Below are positions 35,270 to 44,696 of a stretch of DNA of 64,000 nt, piece after piece. A model generated the notes under the pieces. It worked only from the letters and a program-made list of their open reading frames with translations, had not been told where the DNA came from and did no database searches. Positions within the stretch are counted from its first letter, which is position 1; every line of letters starts with the position of its first letter. The position numbers and the translations under genes are program-made. The stretch is taken from NCBI GenBank assembly GCA_035565775.1, contig DATMRW010000021.1, forward strand, positions 744,001 to 808,000, in the 5' to 3' direction. Source of the DNA: PRO6 sp035565775. GTDB lineage: Bacteria; Pseudomonadota; Alphaproteobacteria; Rhizobiales; Xanthobacteraceae.

Positions 35270-38083
35270 TCAGTTTCGTCCCGTGGCGGAGCGCGCAGCC
35301 TGGCGCGCCGCCTGGTCGCCGTCGGCGAGCAGATGCACCAGCGCCCGCTTGATCGCGGCCTGGCGCGTCGGCGCCGTGATCCGCTCGCCCATCAGATCCG
35401 TGACATAGAACACGTCGCGGGCACGTTCACCAAATGTCGAGACGTGCGCCGAGGCGATGTTGAGGTCGAGTTTCGAGATCGCGGTTGTGAGCTGATAGAG
35501 CAGGCCCGGCCGGTCGAGGCCGGACACCTCGATCACCGTGTGACGATCGGACCACTCGTTGTTGATCACAACCTCCGGCGCCACGACGAATGGCCGCGCC
35601 TTGGCGCGCGCCGCCGTGCGCTTGGCGACGATGTCCGGCAGGCGCAGGCTGCCGTCGAGCACCTGCTCGATGACTTCGCCGATCCGCGCCACCCGCCGCG
35701 CCTCATCTTCCTCGCGGTCGTATTCGCGGGAGATGGCGATGGTATCGAGCGCGAGGCCATCCGTCGTCGTGTAGATCTGCGCATCGACGATGTTCGCCCC
35801 CGCCGCCGCGCAGGCGCCGGCGATAATCGACAAGAGCCAGGGATGGTCGGGCACCAGAATGGTGAGTTCGGTGACGCTGCGCGCCTCGTCGAAGCCGACA
35901 TCGATTGCCAACTTGCGGCCGCGCGCGGCGCTCTCGCGCACGAAATGGAAATGCCGGATCTGCCGCGGCAGATCCACCTTCAGCCAATAGGCCGGGTAGT
36001 GCCGATCGATGTAAAGCTCGATCTCGGCCCCGGGCGCGCCGGGAAGCGCCGTGCGGAACTCCGCCTGCGCCAGTGCGATGCGCTGGCTGCGGTTGACCTC
36101 GGAGAAGCCGCCGGTCAGCGCCGGCTCGGTTTCATAATAGAGCGTCCGCAAAAGTTCGGCCTTCCAGCCGTTCCACACCCCTGGCCCAACGCCGCGAATG
36201 TCGGCGGTGGTCAGAATGGTCAGCAGCTTCATGTGCTCGACCGACTGCACCACTGCGGCAAAATTTTCGATCGTCTTGCGGTCTGACAGGTCGCGCGACT
36301 GCGCGACCGAGGACATCGTGAGATGCTCCTCGATCAGCCACGCGACCATCTCGGTGGCGGCGGCATTCAGCCCGAAGCGCGGGCACAGCCGCCGGGCAAT
36401 CTTCGCCCCCGCCGTCGAATGGTCCTCGGGCCGCCCCTTGGCAATGTCGTGCAAAAATACCGCGACATACAGAGCAATGCGATATTCCGGCCGGATCTTC
36501 TTCATCAGGCTGCTGGCGAGCGCCATTTCGTCGTTATCGCCGTGCTCGATCTCCTGCAAAATGCCGATGCAGCGCAACAGATGCTCGTCCACCGTGTAGT
36601 GGTGATACATGTTGAACTGCATCATCGACACGATCTTGCCGAAGGCGCGGATGAACTGGCCAAGCACGCCGGTCTCGTTCATCCGTCGCAGCACCGTCTC
36701 GGCGTCGTGCGAGGTCAAGATCTCGATGAACAGCCGGTTCGCTTCCGGGTCATCGCGCGTCGCCGGTGTGATGAACTTGAGCGAGCGTGTCGCCGCGCGC
36801 ATCGCGTCGGGATGAAACGCCAGTTCATGCTTCTGCGCGAGGCGGAAGAAGCGGATGAGATTGACCGGATCGTCCCGGAACACTTCGGGCGAAGCGATCG
36901 TGATACGGTTGTTGTCGGCAAGGAAGTCGCCGTTATCGTCGATCCGCCGCCGGCTGACGGGACGCAGCCGGGCCATCATGCGGCTGATCATTGGCGCGGG
37001 CTTGGCCTGCTCATCCTCAAGCTTGGCGCACAGGATCGCGGTGAGATTGCCAACGTCCCGCGCCACGAGAAAGTAGTGCTTCATGAAGCGTTCGACATCC
37101 TGCATGCCGGGATGCGACGTGTAGCCGAGACGCTGCGCGATCTCGCGCTGGATGTCGAATGACAGCCGCTCCTCGGCCCGCCCGGTGAGGAAGTGCATGT
37201 TGCAGCGGACCGACCACAGGAAATCGGCGCAGCGCCGAAAGATTCGGTATTCGGTCGCATCGAACACGTCGCGAACGACGAGTTCGTCGGTCGCGCGCAC
37301 CCGGTAGACGTATTTTGCGATCCAGAACAGCGTGTGCAGGTCGCGCAGACCGCCCTTGCCGTCCTTGACGTTGGGCTCGACGAGATAGCGCGACTGGCCG
37401 GCGCGGCGATGGCGCTCCTCGCGCTCGGCGAGCTTGGCCGCGACGAACTCGGCGGCCGTGCCCTGCACCACCTCGTTGTCGAACCGCTCGATCAATTCTC
37501 CATAGAGCTCGCGATCGCCGGCGAGAAAGCGGGTTTCGAGGATGGCGGTGCGGATTGTCATGTCGGCACGCGCCTGGCGGATCGATTCATCCACCGACCG
37601 CGTGGCGTGGCCGACCTTCAATCCCATGTCCCACAGGCAATAAAGGATAGCCTCAACGACCTGCTCGCCCCAAGCGGTCTGCTTGTAGGGCAGGATGAAG
37701 AGGAGATCGATGTCGGATTCCGGCGCCATCAGGCCGCGGCCATAGCCTCCGGTCGCCACCACCGCCATGTGCTCCGCGCCGGACGGCACCATCGAGCGAT
37801 AGAGAAGCGTCGTCACCGTACCATAGATGAGGCGGATGATCGCGTCCTGCACGTAGCACAGGCGCTCGGCGCAGTGCCGACCATGGCGATCAAGCAGCAG
37901 CGTGGCTTCCGCGGCCTGCCGCGCCCGGCCGTATTCCTGCTTGAGCAGCTGGGCCATTGCGGCGCGGAAAAGATCCTCGCGGCCGGCATGGGTCTGCGCC
38001 AACGCCACCAGCTCAGCCTTGATGCGCCGCACGTCGAACAGCGCAGACTTTCCGGTCAGGTGCTCGGTCTCGGGATTGTCCAT
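35270..38083 (-). CDS. glnD: Bifunctional PII uridylyltransferase/uridylyl-removing enzyme GlnD
   Basis: Predicted 937-residue nitrogen sensor that uridylylates PII proteins at low glutamine and removes UMP at high glutamine. The nucleotidyltransferase motif GG(112-113)YGRG...D124-I-D126 is intact. The HD hydrolase domain carries FLHDIAKGRPEDHS at about residue 540. Two C-terminal ACT domains (around 735-810 and 850-925) bind glutamine. The gene is cytoplasmic and constitutive in most alphaproteobacteria. It is divergent from the ssu operon, with 262 bp between. Confidence 0.97.
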   Translation of the reverse strand: MDNPETEHLTGKSALFDVRRIKAELVALAQTHAGREDLFRAAMAQLLKQEYGRARQAAEATLLLDRHGRHCAERLCYVQDAIIRLIYGTVTTLLYRSMVPSGAEHMAVVATGGYGRGLMAPESDIDLLFILPYKQTAWGEQVVEAILYCLWDMGLKVGHATRSVDESIRQARADMTIRTAILETRFLAGDRELYGELIERFDNEVVQGTAAEFVAAKLAEREERHRRAGQSRYLVEPNVKDGKGGLRDLHTLFWIAKYVYRVRATDELVVRDVFDATEYRIFRRCADFLWSVRCNMHFLTGRAEERLSFDIQREIAQRLGYTSHPGMQDVERFMKHYFLVARDVGNLTAILCAKLEDEQAKPAPMISRMMARLRPVSRRRIDDNGDFLADNNRITIASPEVFRDDPVNLIRFFRLAQKHELAFHPDAMRAATRSLKFITPATRDDPEANRLFIEILTSHDAETVLRRMNETGVLGQFIRAFGKIVSMMQFNMYHHYTVDEHLLRCIGILQEIEHGDNDEMALASSLMKKIRPEYRIALYVAVFLHDIAKGRPEDHSTAGAKIARRLCPRFGLNAAATEMVAWLIEEHLTMSSVAQSRDLSDRKTIENFAAVVQSVEHMKLLTILTTADIRGVGPGVWNGWKAELLRTLYYETEPALTGGFSEVNRSQRIALAQAEFRTALPGAPGAEIELYIDRHYPAYWLKVDLPRQIRHFHFVRESAARGRKLAIDVGFDEARSVTELTILVPDHPWLLSIIAGACAAAGANIVDAQIYTTTDGLALDTIAISREYDREEDEARRVARIGEVIEQVLDGSLRLPDIVAKRTAARAKARPFVVAPEVVINNEWSDRHTVIEVSGLDRPGLLYQLTTAISKLDLNIASAHVSTFGERARDVFYVTDLMGERITAPTRQAAIKRALVHLLADGDQAARQAARSATGRN

Positions 38084-38215
38084 CAGATTCCCGGATAAAG
38101 GATCGGCGACAAACTGTCACTGCCGAATAAGCATAACGAAGTGAACGTTCTCTTTTCGCCGATATCCGGGAAAGCTGGTGCTCGCCAAACGCGAAATCAA
38201 GCAGGTATTTTCTCG

Positions 38216-38345
38216 TTGACTTATAGATATAACCCATTGAAGTAAGTAGACTTTTTAAGTCGCCCCATGGGCGAGCCGATCCCCGCGAAAAGCGGGTTTG
38301 CCATCCGGCTCCGCAAGGAGCAGCCCCTTTGGGAGACTTTGGTCA
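38216..38345 (+). promoter_or_regulatory. ssu operon promoter region and hairpin-rich leader
   Basis: TTGACT at 38216 and the AT-rich palindrome TTATAGATATAA (38221-38232) mark the likely promoter or activator site. The next 75 bp hold four consecutive perfect small hairpins: GACTT/AAGTC (38249-38261), GCCC/GGGC (38262-38272), CCCGC/GCGGG with a GAAAA loop (38282-38296), and GCTCC/GGAGC with a GCAA loop (38308-38321). The ssuA start follows 24 bp later. A regulatory leader RNA is possible; I recognise no known riboswitch class. Confidence 0.45.
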
Positions 38346-39326
38346 ATGCTCAGAATCCTCCGCCGCTCCGCAGCGGCTCTGCTTGCCGCCGCCCTCGTCC
38401 TTCCGGCCACTCAAGGTTTCGCCAGCGACAAACCGGCCGAACTGCGCATCGACTGGGCGACTTACAACCCGGTCTCGATGGTCCTGAAGGAGAAGGGCCT
38501 GCTGGAAAAGGCGCTTGAGCCGGACGGCATCAAGGTGCGCTGGGTCCAGTCGCTCGGCTCGAACAAGGCGCTCGAGTTCCTCAATGCCGGCTCGATCGAT
38601 CTCGGCTCCTCCGCCGGCGCCGCCGCGCTGGTCGCCAAGATCAATGGCAACCCGATCAAGTCGATCTATGTCTTCTCCAAGCCGGAGTGGACCGCCCTCG
38701 TCGCCGCCAAGGACTCCAAGATCAACAGCATCGCCGATCTGAAGGGCAAGTCGGTCGCGGTCACCCGCGGCACCGATCCACACATCTTCCTCGTCCGCGC
38801 GCTGCAGAAGGAAGGCCTCACCGAGAAGGACATCAAGCCCGTGCTGCTGCAGCACGCCGATGGCGCCACGGCGCTGGTGCGCGGCGACGTCGATGCCTGG
38901 GCCGGCCTCGACCCGATGATGGCGCAGGCCGAAGTGCGCGACGGCGCGCGGCTGTTCTACCGCAATCCCGACGCCAACACCTACGGCGTGCTCAACGTTC
39001 GCGAAGAGTTTGCCAAAAAGCACCCCGATCTCGTGAAGCGCGTGCTGCAGGTCTATGAAGAGGCGCGCAAGTATTCGCTCGCCAACCCCGATGCGGTTGA
39101 AAAGAGCTTCATCGCCGCGACCAAGCTGCCGCCGGAAGTCGTGAAGAAGCAGCTCGGCGAGCGCACCGGCCTCAATGAAAGCGTGATCGGCAAGGCCCAG
39201 CGCGACAGCATCACCGCCGCAGGCGTCGCCCTGCAGCAGGCCGGCGTGCTCAAGGCCGATATCGACGTCAACAAGGTGGTCGACTCGCTGATCGACGACA
39301 GCTTCCTCGCCACCGCGAGCAACTAA
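38346..39326 (+). CDS. ABC transporter substrate-binding protein (aliphatic sulfonate/nitrate/taurine family)
   Basis: Predicted 326-residue SsuA-like periplasmic protein. The signal peptide spans about 1-26 (MLRILRRSAAALLAAAL..., ending GFAS). The mature part begins ELRIDWATYNPVSMVLKEKGLLEKAL, with the family motif AGSIDLGSSAGAAALVAKINGNPIKSIYV and GKSVAVTRGTDPHIFLVRAL. Aliphatic sulfonates are the most likely ligand class, since this layout is typical of SsuA; taurine or others cannot be excluded. The ATG at 38346 is chosen because the signal peptide starts there. First gene of the transporter operon. Confidence 0.9.
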   Translation: MLRILRRSAAALLAAALVLPATQGFASDKPAELRIDWATYNPVSMVLKEKGLLEKALEPDGIKVRWVQSLGSNKALEFLNAGSIDLGSSAGAAALVAKINGNPIKSIYVFSKPEWTALVAAKDSKINSIADLKGKSVAVTRGTDPHIFLVRALQKEGLTEKDIKPVLLQHADGATALVRGDVDAWAGLDPMMAQAEVRDGARLFYRNPDANTYGVLNVREEFAKKHPDLVKRVLQVYEEARKYSLANPDAVEKSFIAATKLPPEVVKKQLGERTGLNESVIGKAQRDSITAAGVALQQAGVLKADIDVNKVVDSLIDDSFLATASN

Positions 39327-39336
39327 TCCATCATCA

Positions 39337-39378
39337 GACGCCCCCTTTGCCGGACCGCGGTTCGGCAGAGGGGGCGTC
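39337..39378 (+). promoter_or_regulatory. Long intercistronic hairpin between binding-protein and permease genes
   Basis: 18-bp stem with a 6-nt loop (GACGCCCCC...GGGGGCGTC, arms 39337-39354 and 39361-39378), only G:U wobbles at two positions. It has no T-run after it, so it is more likely an mRNA-stabilising or partial-attenuation element that raises binding-protein levels over permease levels than a full terminator. Confidence 0.7.
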
Positions 39379-39435
39379 TTGCATCTTGTCTGCGGTCCGA
39401 TATACGCGGTCGGATCATGTCACCGGGGGCTGGTC

Positions 39436-40284
39436 ATGTCTTTCGCACCCATCTCGATCGCCGCCAAGGAGGCCACGCCCCTGCCGGAATCGAAGAAATC
39501 AACCGCGGCCAGGTGGCTGCAGCCTGCCGTCGGCCTGATCCTGCCGGTGACTCTGGCCGCGGGCTGGGAACTCGCGGTTCGCAGCGGCCTTTCCGACGGC
39601 CGGCTGGTACCGCCGCCCTCGGTCATTTTTGAAACCGCGACCGAGCTCGCCGGCAGCGGCGACCTTTTGCGCCACATGACCGTGACCCTCGGGCGCGTCG
39701 CGGCGGGCTTTGTCTTCGGCGTCGTCGCCGGCACCGTGCTCGGTGCTCTCGCCGGTTACTGGAGCCTGGCGCGGCGGCTGCTCGATCCCTCGGTGCAGGC
39801 GCTGCGCGCCATTCCCTCGATTGCCTGGGTGCCGCTGTTCATCCTCTGGCTCGGCATTTTCGAGACCTCGAAAATCGCGCTGATCGCCGTCGGCGTCTTC
39901 TTCCCGATCTATCTCGGCGTGATGGGTGCGATCCTGACGGTCGACCGCAAGATCGTCGAAGTCGGCCGCATCTTCCGCCTCAAGGGCTTCGCCATGATCC
40001 GGCGCATCATGCTGCCCGCGGTGCTGCCGGCCTATGTCGTCGCGCTGCGCGTCGGCCTCGGCCTTGGCTGGATGTTCGTCGTCGCCGCCGAATTCATGGG
40101 CGCCTCGGAAGGGCTCGGCTTTCTCCTGATCGACGGCCAGCAGCTCGGCAAGCCGGCGCAGATCCTCACCGCCATCGTCATCTTCGCCGTTCTCGGCAAG
40201 ATCACCGACTGGCTGATCGAGGTTGCGTCCGCGCCGTTCCTGCGCTGGCAGGATTCGTTCAGCCAGCAGAGCGGAGCAGCATGA
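39436..40284 (+). CDS. ABC transporter permease (SsuC-like)
   Basis: Predicted 282-residue binding-protein-dependent permease with six hydrophobic segments. The EAA loop region is seen as RIFRLKGFAMIRRIMLPAVLPAYVVALRVGLGLGW. The N-terminal tail of about 30 residues before the first helix is polar. ATG 39436 is preceded by a GGGGG run; an earlier in-frame start at 39379 falls in the hairpin region. It overlaps the ATPase start by 4 bp. Confidence 0.9.
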   Translation: MSFAPISIAAKEATPLPESKKSTAARWLQPAVGLILPVTLAAGWELAVRSGLSDGRLVPPPSVIFETATELAGSGDLLRHMTVTLGRVAAGFVFGVVAGTVLGALAGYWSLARRLLDPSVQALRAIPSIAWVPLFILWLGIFETSKIALIAVGVFFPIYLGVMGAILTVDRKIVEVGRIFRLKGFAMIRRIMLPAVLPAYVVALRVGLGLGWMFVVAAEFMGASEGLGFLLIDGQQLGKPAQILTAIVIFAVLGKITDWLIEVASAPFLRWQDSFSQQSGAA

Positions 40285-41069
40285 TGCTGACACTGGACCG
40301 CCTCGAAAAGATCTATCCCAACGGCGTGCACGCGCTGCGGGGCTTTTCCGCCACCATCCCGCAGGGCGAGATCGCCGTGCTGATCGGAGGCTCCGGCTGC
40401 GGCAAGTCGACCTTGCTGCGCGCCATTGCCGGCCTCGATCCGGCAACCCGCGGCACCGTCGCGCTCGACGGCGAGACGATCACCAAACCGCACGAAAAGA
40501 TCGGCATCATTTTCCAGGAGCCGCGCCTGCTGCCGTGGCTCACCGTCGCCGACAATGTCGGCTTCGGGATTGCCGACACCCCGGCGGCGGAGCGGCGCGA
40601 GATCGTGATGCGAGCGCTCGAGCGGGTCGGCCTGCCCGACAAGGCGGGCGTCTGGCCGCGGGAGTTGTCCGGCGGGCAGGCGCAGCGCGTGGCGATCGCC
40701 CGCGCGCTGGTGCCCCAGCCGGAGGTGCTGCTGCTCGACGAGCCGTTCTCCGCGCTCGACGCCTTCACCCGCGCCGATCTGCAGGATCATCTGCTGGCGC
40801 TGTGGGCTGACAGCCTGCCGACGCTGGTGATGGTCACTCACGACGTCGATGAAGCGGTGGCGCTCGCCGACCGCATTTTCGTCATGCGGCCCCATCCCGG
40901 GCGGCTCTTCGAGGAGATCCCGGTCACGCTGCCGCGGCCGCGCGACCGCGTGTCCGCCGACTTCGAAGTGATCAAGCGCGACGTGCTGACCTCGCTCAAC
41001 CGCTCGCTCGACCGCACGGTGCCGGACCGCGAGGAAATTTCGCTGAAGGGCGAGGCCTTGTGGTGGTGA
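40281..41069 (+). CDS. ABC transporter ATP-binding protein (SsuB-like)
   Basis: Predicted 262-residue ATPase. Walker A GGSGCGKST, signature LSGGQAQRVAIARAL, Walker B LLLDEPFSALD and VTHDVDEAVALADR are intact, and the C-terminal part RPHPGRLFEEIPVTLPRPRDR is typical of the nitrate/sulfonate/taurine class. It couples by overlap to the permease. A monooxygenase gene (ssuD/tauD) is not adjacent. Confidence 0.9.
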   Translation: MMLTLDRLEKIYPNGVHALRGFSATIPQGEIAVLIGGSGCGKSTLLRAIAGLDPATRGTVALDGETITKPHEKIGIIFQEPRLLPWLTVADNVGFGIADTPAAERREIVMRALERVGLPDKAGVWPRELSGGQAQRVAIARALVPQPEVLLLDEPFSALDAFTRADLQDHLLALWADSLPTLVMVTHDVDEAVALADRIFVMRPHPGRLFEEIPVTLPRPRDRVSADFEVIKRDVLTSLNRSLDRTVPDREEISLKGEALWW

Positions 41070-41123
41070 CGCCGCACGCGCCGTGCTAGCCCTTCACCCC
41101 GTTAGATGAGGAGATACGCGACC

Positions 41124-41633
41124 ATGGACTCCACCGCACTGCGCGCCATGCAGGCGCCGATCAAGGAGCGCTACAAGAGCGATCCCAACGCCGGTTTCAT
41201 CACGCTGAAGGCCAAGGGTTCGGTCGACAGCGATGGCATCGCCTGCAAGGTCGAAACCGGCCGCGCGCTCGCGGTTGCGGGCCTGCATCCGGCGACCGGC
41301 GGCTCCGGACTTGAGCTGTGCTCGGGCGACATGCTGCTCGAGGCGCTGGTCGCCTGCGCCGGCGTCACGCTGAAATCCGTCGCTACCGCGCTCGACATTC
41401 CGCTCGCCGCGGGCCACGTCTCGGCCGAGGGCGACCTCGACTTCCGCGGCACGCTCGGCGTCGACAAGGAGGTGCCGGTGGGCTTCGCCGCCATCCGCCT
41501 GCGCTTCGATGTCGAAACCGATGCGCCGCAGGACAAGCTCGATCTGCTGCTCAAGCTGACCGAGCGCTATTGCGTTGTCTATCAGACCATCCGCAACGGC
41601 CCTGCCGTCGAGGTCACGCTGGCGCGGGTGTAG
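41124..41633 (+). CDS. OsmC family protein
   Basis: Predicted 169-residue OsmC/Ohr-fold protein. Likely peroxidatic and resolving cysteines are C78 (LVACAGVTLKS) and C150 (TERYCVVYQTI), 72 residues apart, close to the OsmC spacing; C66 is an extra one. The family reduces organic hydroperoxides with thiols. GAGGAG upstream suits ATG 41124; an earlier in-frame ATG lies at 41106. It follows the sulfonate transporter by 54 bp on the same strand and may be cotranscribed, and it converges on mutS with an 8-bp gap. Confidence 0.87.
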   Translation: MDSTALRAMQAPIKERYKSDPNAGFITLKAKGSVDSDGIACKVETGRALAVAGLHPATGGSGLELCSGDMLLEALVACAGVTLKSVATALDIPLAAGHVSAEGDLDFRGTLGVDKEVPVGFAAIRLRFDVETDAPQDKLDLLLKLTERYCVVYQTIRNGPAVEVTLARV

Positions 41634-41641
41634 TCCCGCGC

Positions 41642-44365
41642 CTAGGCGTCGAGCGACTTTCTCAGCGCATAGAGCGCTTCCAGCGCTTCGCGCGGCGTCA
41701 TCTCGTCGGGATGCATCGCGCGCAGCGCCTCCGCCACCTTCTCGGCCGGGCCCGGTTCGTGCACGACCTCAGGCTCCGCCGCGAGCGCCGCGAACAGCGG
41801 CAGATCCTCGGCCAGCGCCTTTGATGTCGAACCGCGATCATTGGCCTCCAGCTTGGCCAGCACGCTCTTGGCCCTTGCGACGACCGCCGGCGGCAGCCCC
41901 GCGAGCTTGGCGACCTGAATGCCGTAGGAACGGTCCGCCGCGCCCGGCAGCACCTCATGCAAAAAGATCACGTCGCCGCGCCATTCCTTGACGCGTACCG
42001 TGGCGTTGAACAGCCGCGGCAGCCGCGCCGAGAGCGCGGTGAGTTCATGATAATGCGTCGCGAACAGGCCGCGGCAGCGGTTGCTCTCGTGCAGATGCTC
42101 GATCGACGCCCAGGCGATCGACAGGCCGTCGAACGTTGCCGTGCCGCGGCCGATCTCGTCCAGGATGACCAGCGCGCGCTCGGTCGCCTGATTGAGGATC
42201 GCGGCGGTCTCGACCATCTCGACCATGAACGTCGAGCGGCCGCGCGCCAGATCGTCGGCCGCGCCGACGCGCGAGAACAGCCGGTCGACGATGCCGATAT
42301 GCGCACGCGCCGCCGGCACATAGCTGCCGATCTGCGCCATCAGCGCGATCAGCGCGTTCTGCCGCAGAAACGTCGATTTACCAGCCATGTTCGGACCGGT
42401 GATCAGCCAGATCTGGCCGTTCGCCTGCCCTGCTCCCGGAGACAGATCGCAACCGTTGGCGATGAACGGCTCGCCGCTCCGCCGCAGCGCCTGTTCGACC
42501 ACCGGGTGCCGCCCACCCTCGATCGCGAACGCCAGTGAGCTGTCGACCACAGGCCGCGAATAGTTCTGCTCGCTTGCCAGCATCGCCAGCGCGGCGGTGA
42601 CGTCGAGCCGCGCAAAGCCCGCGGCCGCCGCGTGCAGATCCTCGCTCGCGGCCAGCGCCTGCGCACTGAGGCGCTCGAAAATCTCCATCTCGAGACCGAG
42701 CGCGCGGTCGCCGGCATTGGCGATCTTCGCCTCGATCTCGCCGAGCTCGGCGGTGGTGAAACGCACCTGCCCCGCCAGGGTCTGCCGATGAATAAACCTT
42801 TCATTGAGCGGCGGCGCCATCAGGCGCTCGCCATGCTGGGCGGCGACCTCGACGAAATAGCCGAGCACGTTGTTGTGGCGGATCTTGAGCGCCTTGACGC
42901 CCGTCTCGTCGGCGTAGCGGGCCTGCATCGCCGCGACGACGCGACGCGATTCATCGCGCAGGCTGCGCGCCTCATCGAGCGCGGGCTCATACCCTGCGCG
43001 CACGAAACCGCCGTCGCGCTTCGACAGCGGCAACTGCTCCGCCAATGCGCGCGAAAACTCCTCGGCAAGCGCGCGCGGCGGACGCGCAAGGGCCTCGACC
43101 ACCGCACGCAGATCGCCGGGCAGATCAGCCATCGCGGCAAGGCGCGCCAGCACCTCGTCGGCCACCGCCACCGCCTCACCGATCGACGCGAGGTCGCGCG
43201 GCCCGCCGCGGTCGAGCGAGAGCCGCGCCAGCGCGCGCGACAGATCCGGCAGCGCCTTGAGCATGGCGCGAATGTCTTCACGTGCCGCACCGTCATCGAC
43301 GAAAGCCGCGACCGCATTGAGCCGTTCGCCGATGATGTCGGCATCGGTCATTGGCGCGGCCAGCCGCTGGGCGAGCAGGCGCGAGCCGGGCGCGGTCACC
43401 GTCCGGTCGATCGCGTCGAGCAGCGAGCCGGTGCGCTCGCCGCCGAGCGTGCGCGTGAGTTCGAGATTGGCGCGGGTGGCGGAATCAATCGCCATGGTCG
43501 CCCCCACCGCCTCGCGCGACGGCGGCGACAAGGGCGGCCGCTGGCCGACCTGGGTGCGCTCGACATAGGTGACACATGCCGCGGCGGCGGTCGCCTCGAG
43601 GCGCGACAGCGCGCCGAAGCCGTCCATGGTGGCGACGGCAAAATAGTCGCACAGACGGCGCTCGCTGGTCGCGCTGTCGAATACGTCGCGCGTCATCGGC
43701 GTCACCGACGGCAGCGCGCGGATCAAGGGCCCGAGGTCTTCGTCGTTGAAAAGCGCGTCGGCGACGATCACTTCGGTCGGATCGATCCGCGCCAGCGTCG
43801 GCGCGAGATCTTCGACGGCGCATTCGGTGACGGAAAACTCCGCCGTCGACATGTCGATCCAGGCAAGCCCGACGCGGTCGCCCTGCGCCCCGCCCCGCGC
43901 CCGCGCAATCGCCAGCAGGTAATTGTTGGCGCGCGCATCGAGCAGCGTATCCTCGGTCAGCGTGCCCGGCGTCACCAGCCGCACGACATCGCGGCGCACG
44001 ACGCTTTTGGCGCCGCGCTTGCGCGCCTCCGCCGGGTCCTCCATCTGCTCGCAGACCGCGACGCGGTGGCCAAGCGCAATCAGGCGATGAAGGTAATCTT
44101 CTGCCTTCTCGACCGGCACCCCGCACATCGGGATGTCGAGGCCCTGGTGTTTGCCCCGCTTGGTCAGGACGATGCCGAGCGAACGCGCGGCAATTTCGGC
44201 GTCCTCGAAGAACATTTCGTAGAAATCGCCCATACGATAGAACATGAGCGAGCCGGGATTGGCGGCCTTCAGCTCCAGAAACTGCTCCATCATGGGCGTG
44301 ACGCGGGCCACCGCCGCCGCGGGCACCTCGCCTGCCGGCTCGGTTGATGTCGAATTTATGGTCAT
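41642..44365 (-). CDS. mutS: DNA mismatch repair protein MutS
   Basis: Predicted 907-residue mismatch sensor. The N-terminal domain has the mismatch-reading Phe-x-Glu loop (MGDFYEMF). The ATPase carries Walker A TGPNMAGKSTFLRQNA, motif RSTFMVEM, Walker B ALVILDEIGRGTATFDG and ATHYHEL. The length is normal for MutS I. A short C-terminal tail follows. Divergent from pcaF with a 331-bp intergenic region. Confidence 0.98.
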   Translation of the reverse strand: MTINSTSTEPAGEVPAAAVARVTPMMEQFLELKAANPGSLMFYRMGDFYEMFFEDAEIAARSLGIVLTKRGKHQGLDIPMCGVPVEKAEDYLHRLIALGHRVAVCEQMEDPAEARKRGAKSVVRRDVVRLVTPGTLTEDTLLDARANNYLLAIARARGGAQGDRVGLAWIDMSTAEFSVTECAVEDLAPTLARIDPTEVIVADALFNDEDLGPLIRALPSVTPMTRDVFDSATSERRLCDYFAVATMDGFGALSRLEATAAAACVTYVERTQVGQRPPLSPPSREAVGATMAIDSATRANLELTRTLGGERTGSLLDAIDRTVTAPGSRLLAQRLAAPMTDADIIGERLNAVAAFVDDGAAREDIRAMLKALPDLSRALARLSLDRGGPRDLASIGEAVAVADEVLARLAAMADLPGDLRAVVEALARPPRALAEEFSRALAEQLPLSKRDGGFVRAGYEPALDEARSLRDESRRVVAAMQARYADETGVKALKIRHNNVLGYFVEVAAQHGERLMAPPLNERFIHRQTLAGQVRFTTAELGEIEAKIANAGDRALGLEMEIFERLSAQALAASEDLHAAAAGFARLDVTAALAMLASEQNYSRPVVDSSLAFAIEGGRHPVVEQALRRSGEPFIANGCDLSPGAGQANGQIWLITGPNMAGKSTFLRQNALIALMAQIGSYVPAARAHIGIVDRLFSRVGAADDLARGRSTFMVEMVETAAILNQATERALVILDEIGRGTATFDGLSIAWASIEHLHESNRCRGLFATHYHELTALSARLPRLFNATVRVKEWRGDVIFLHEVLPGAADRSYGIQVAKLAGLPPAVVARAKSVLAKLEANDRGSTSKALAEDLPLFAALAAEPEVVHEPGPAEKVAEALRAMHPDEMTPREALEALYALRKSLDA

Positions 44366-44696
44366 AGGGGCACGTTAAAGCATTAATCCGGCGGGGTGAG
44401 AAATGAGACCGTGCCGCGCAGCGCCCGACACGTTGCCGTGAAGGCTGCGCAAAGCCCGTTGCATCAGGGCTTTCCTTAGCAAACTCTCGCGCGGGAAGTT
44501 GGCGTATCCCGCAGATGTCACCGTTTTCCCCGGTGCGGGAATGCCGATGCGCCGATTCGCCCCGCTTTGCAGCATAGCGGCATTGCGCCGGACTCCAGCG
44601 GCCAGTCGATTGACCTGCAAACTGTCCGTTCTTAAAACTCAGTCGCCAAATAGTCCGGTTCATCCTGCGAGGGTGTCGGCGTTCAAGGAGTTGAAA
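44366..44696 (+). promoter_or_regulatory. mutS-pcaF intergenic region with pcaF promoter candidate
   Basis: About 330 bp. TTGACC (44610-44615) and TAAAAC (44633-44638) with a 17-bp spacer form a good sigma-70-like promoter 59 bp before the pcaF start. The remaining sequence shows no gene; short frames crossing it lack family character. Confidence 0.6.

Noticed and set aside
38267..38518. ATG-initiated 83-residue frame in the ssu leader
   Set aside because: It runs out of frame into the binding-protein gene and has no ribosome-binding site. A regulatory leader peptide cannot be fully excluded, but nothing supports it.
42632..44347. 571-residue open frame antisense to mutS
   Set aside because: Same codon-bias effect; mutS on the other strand has every ATPase motif.
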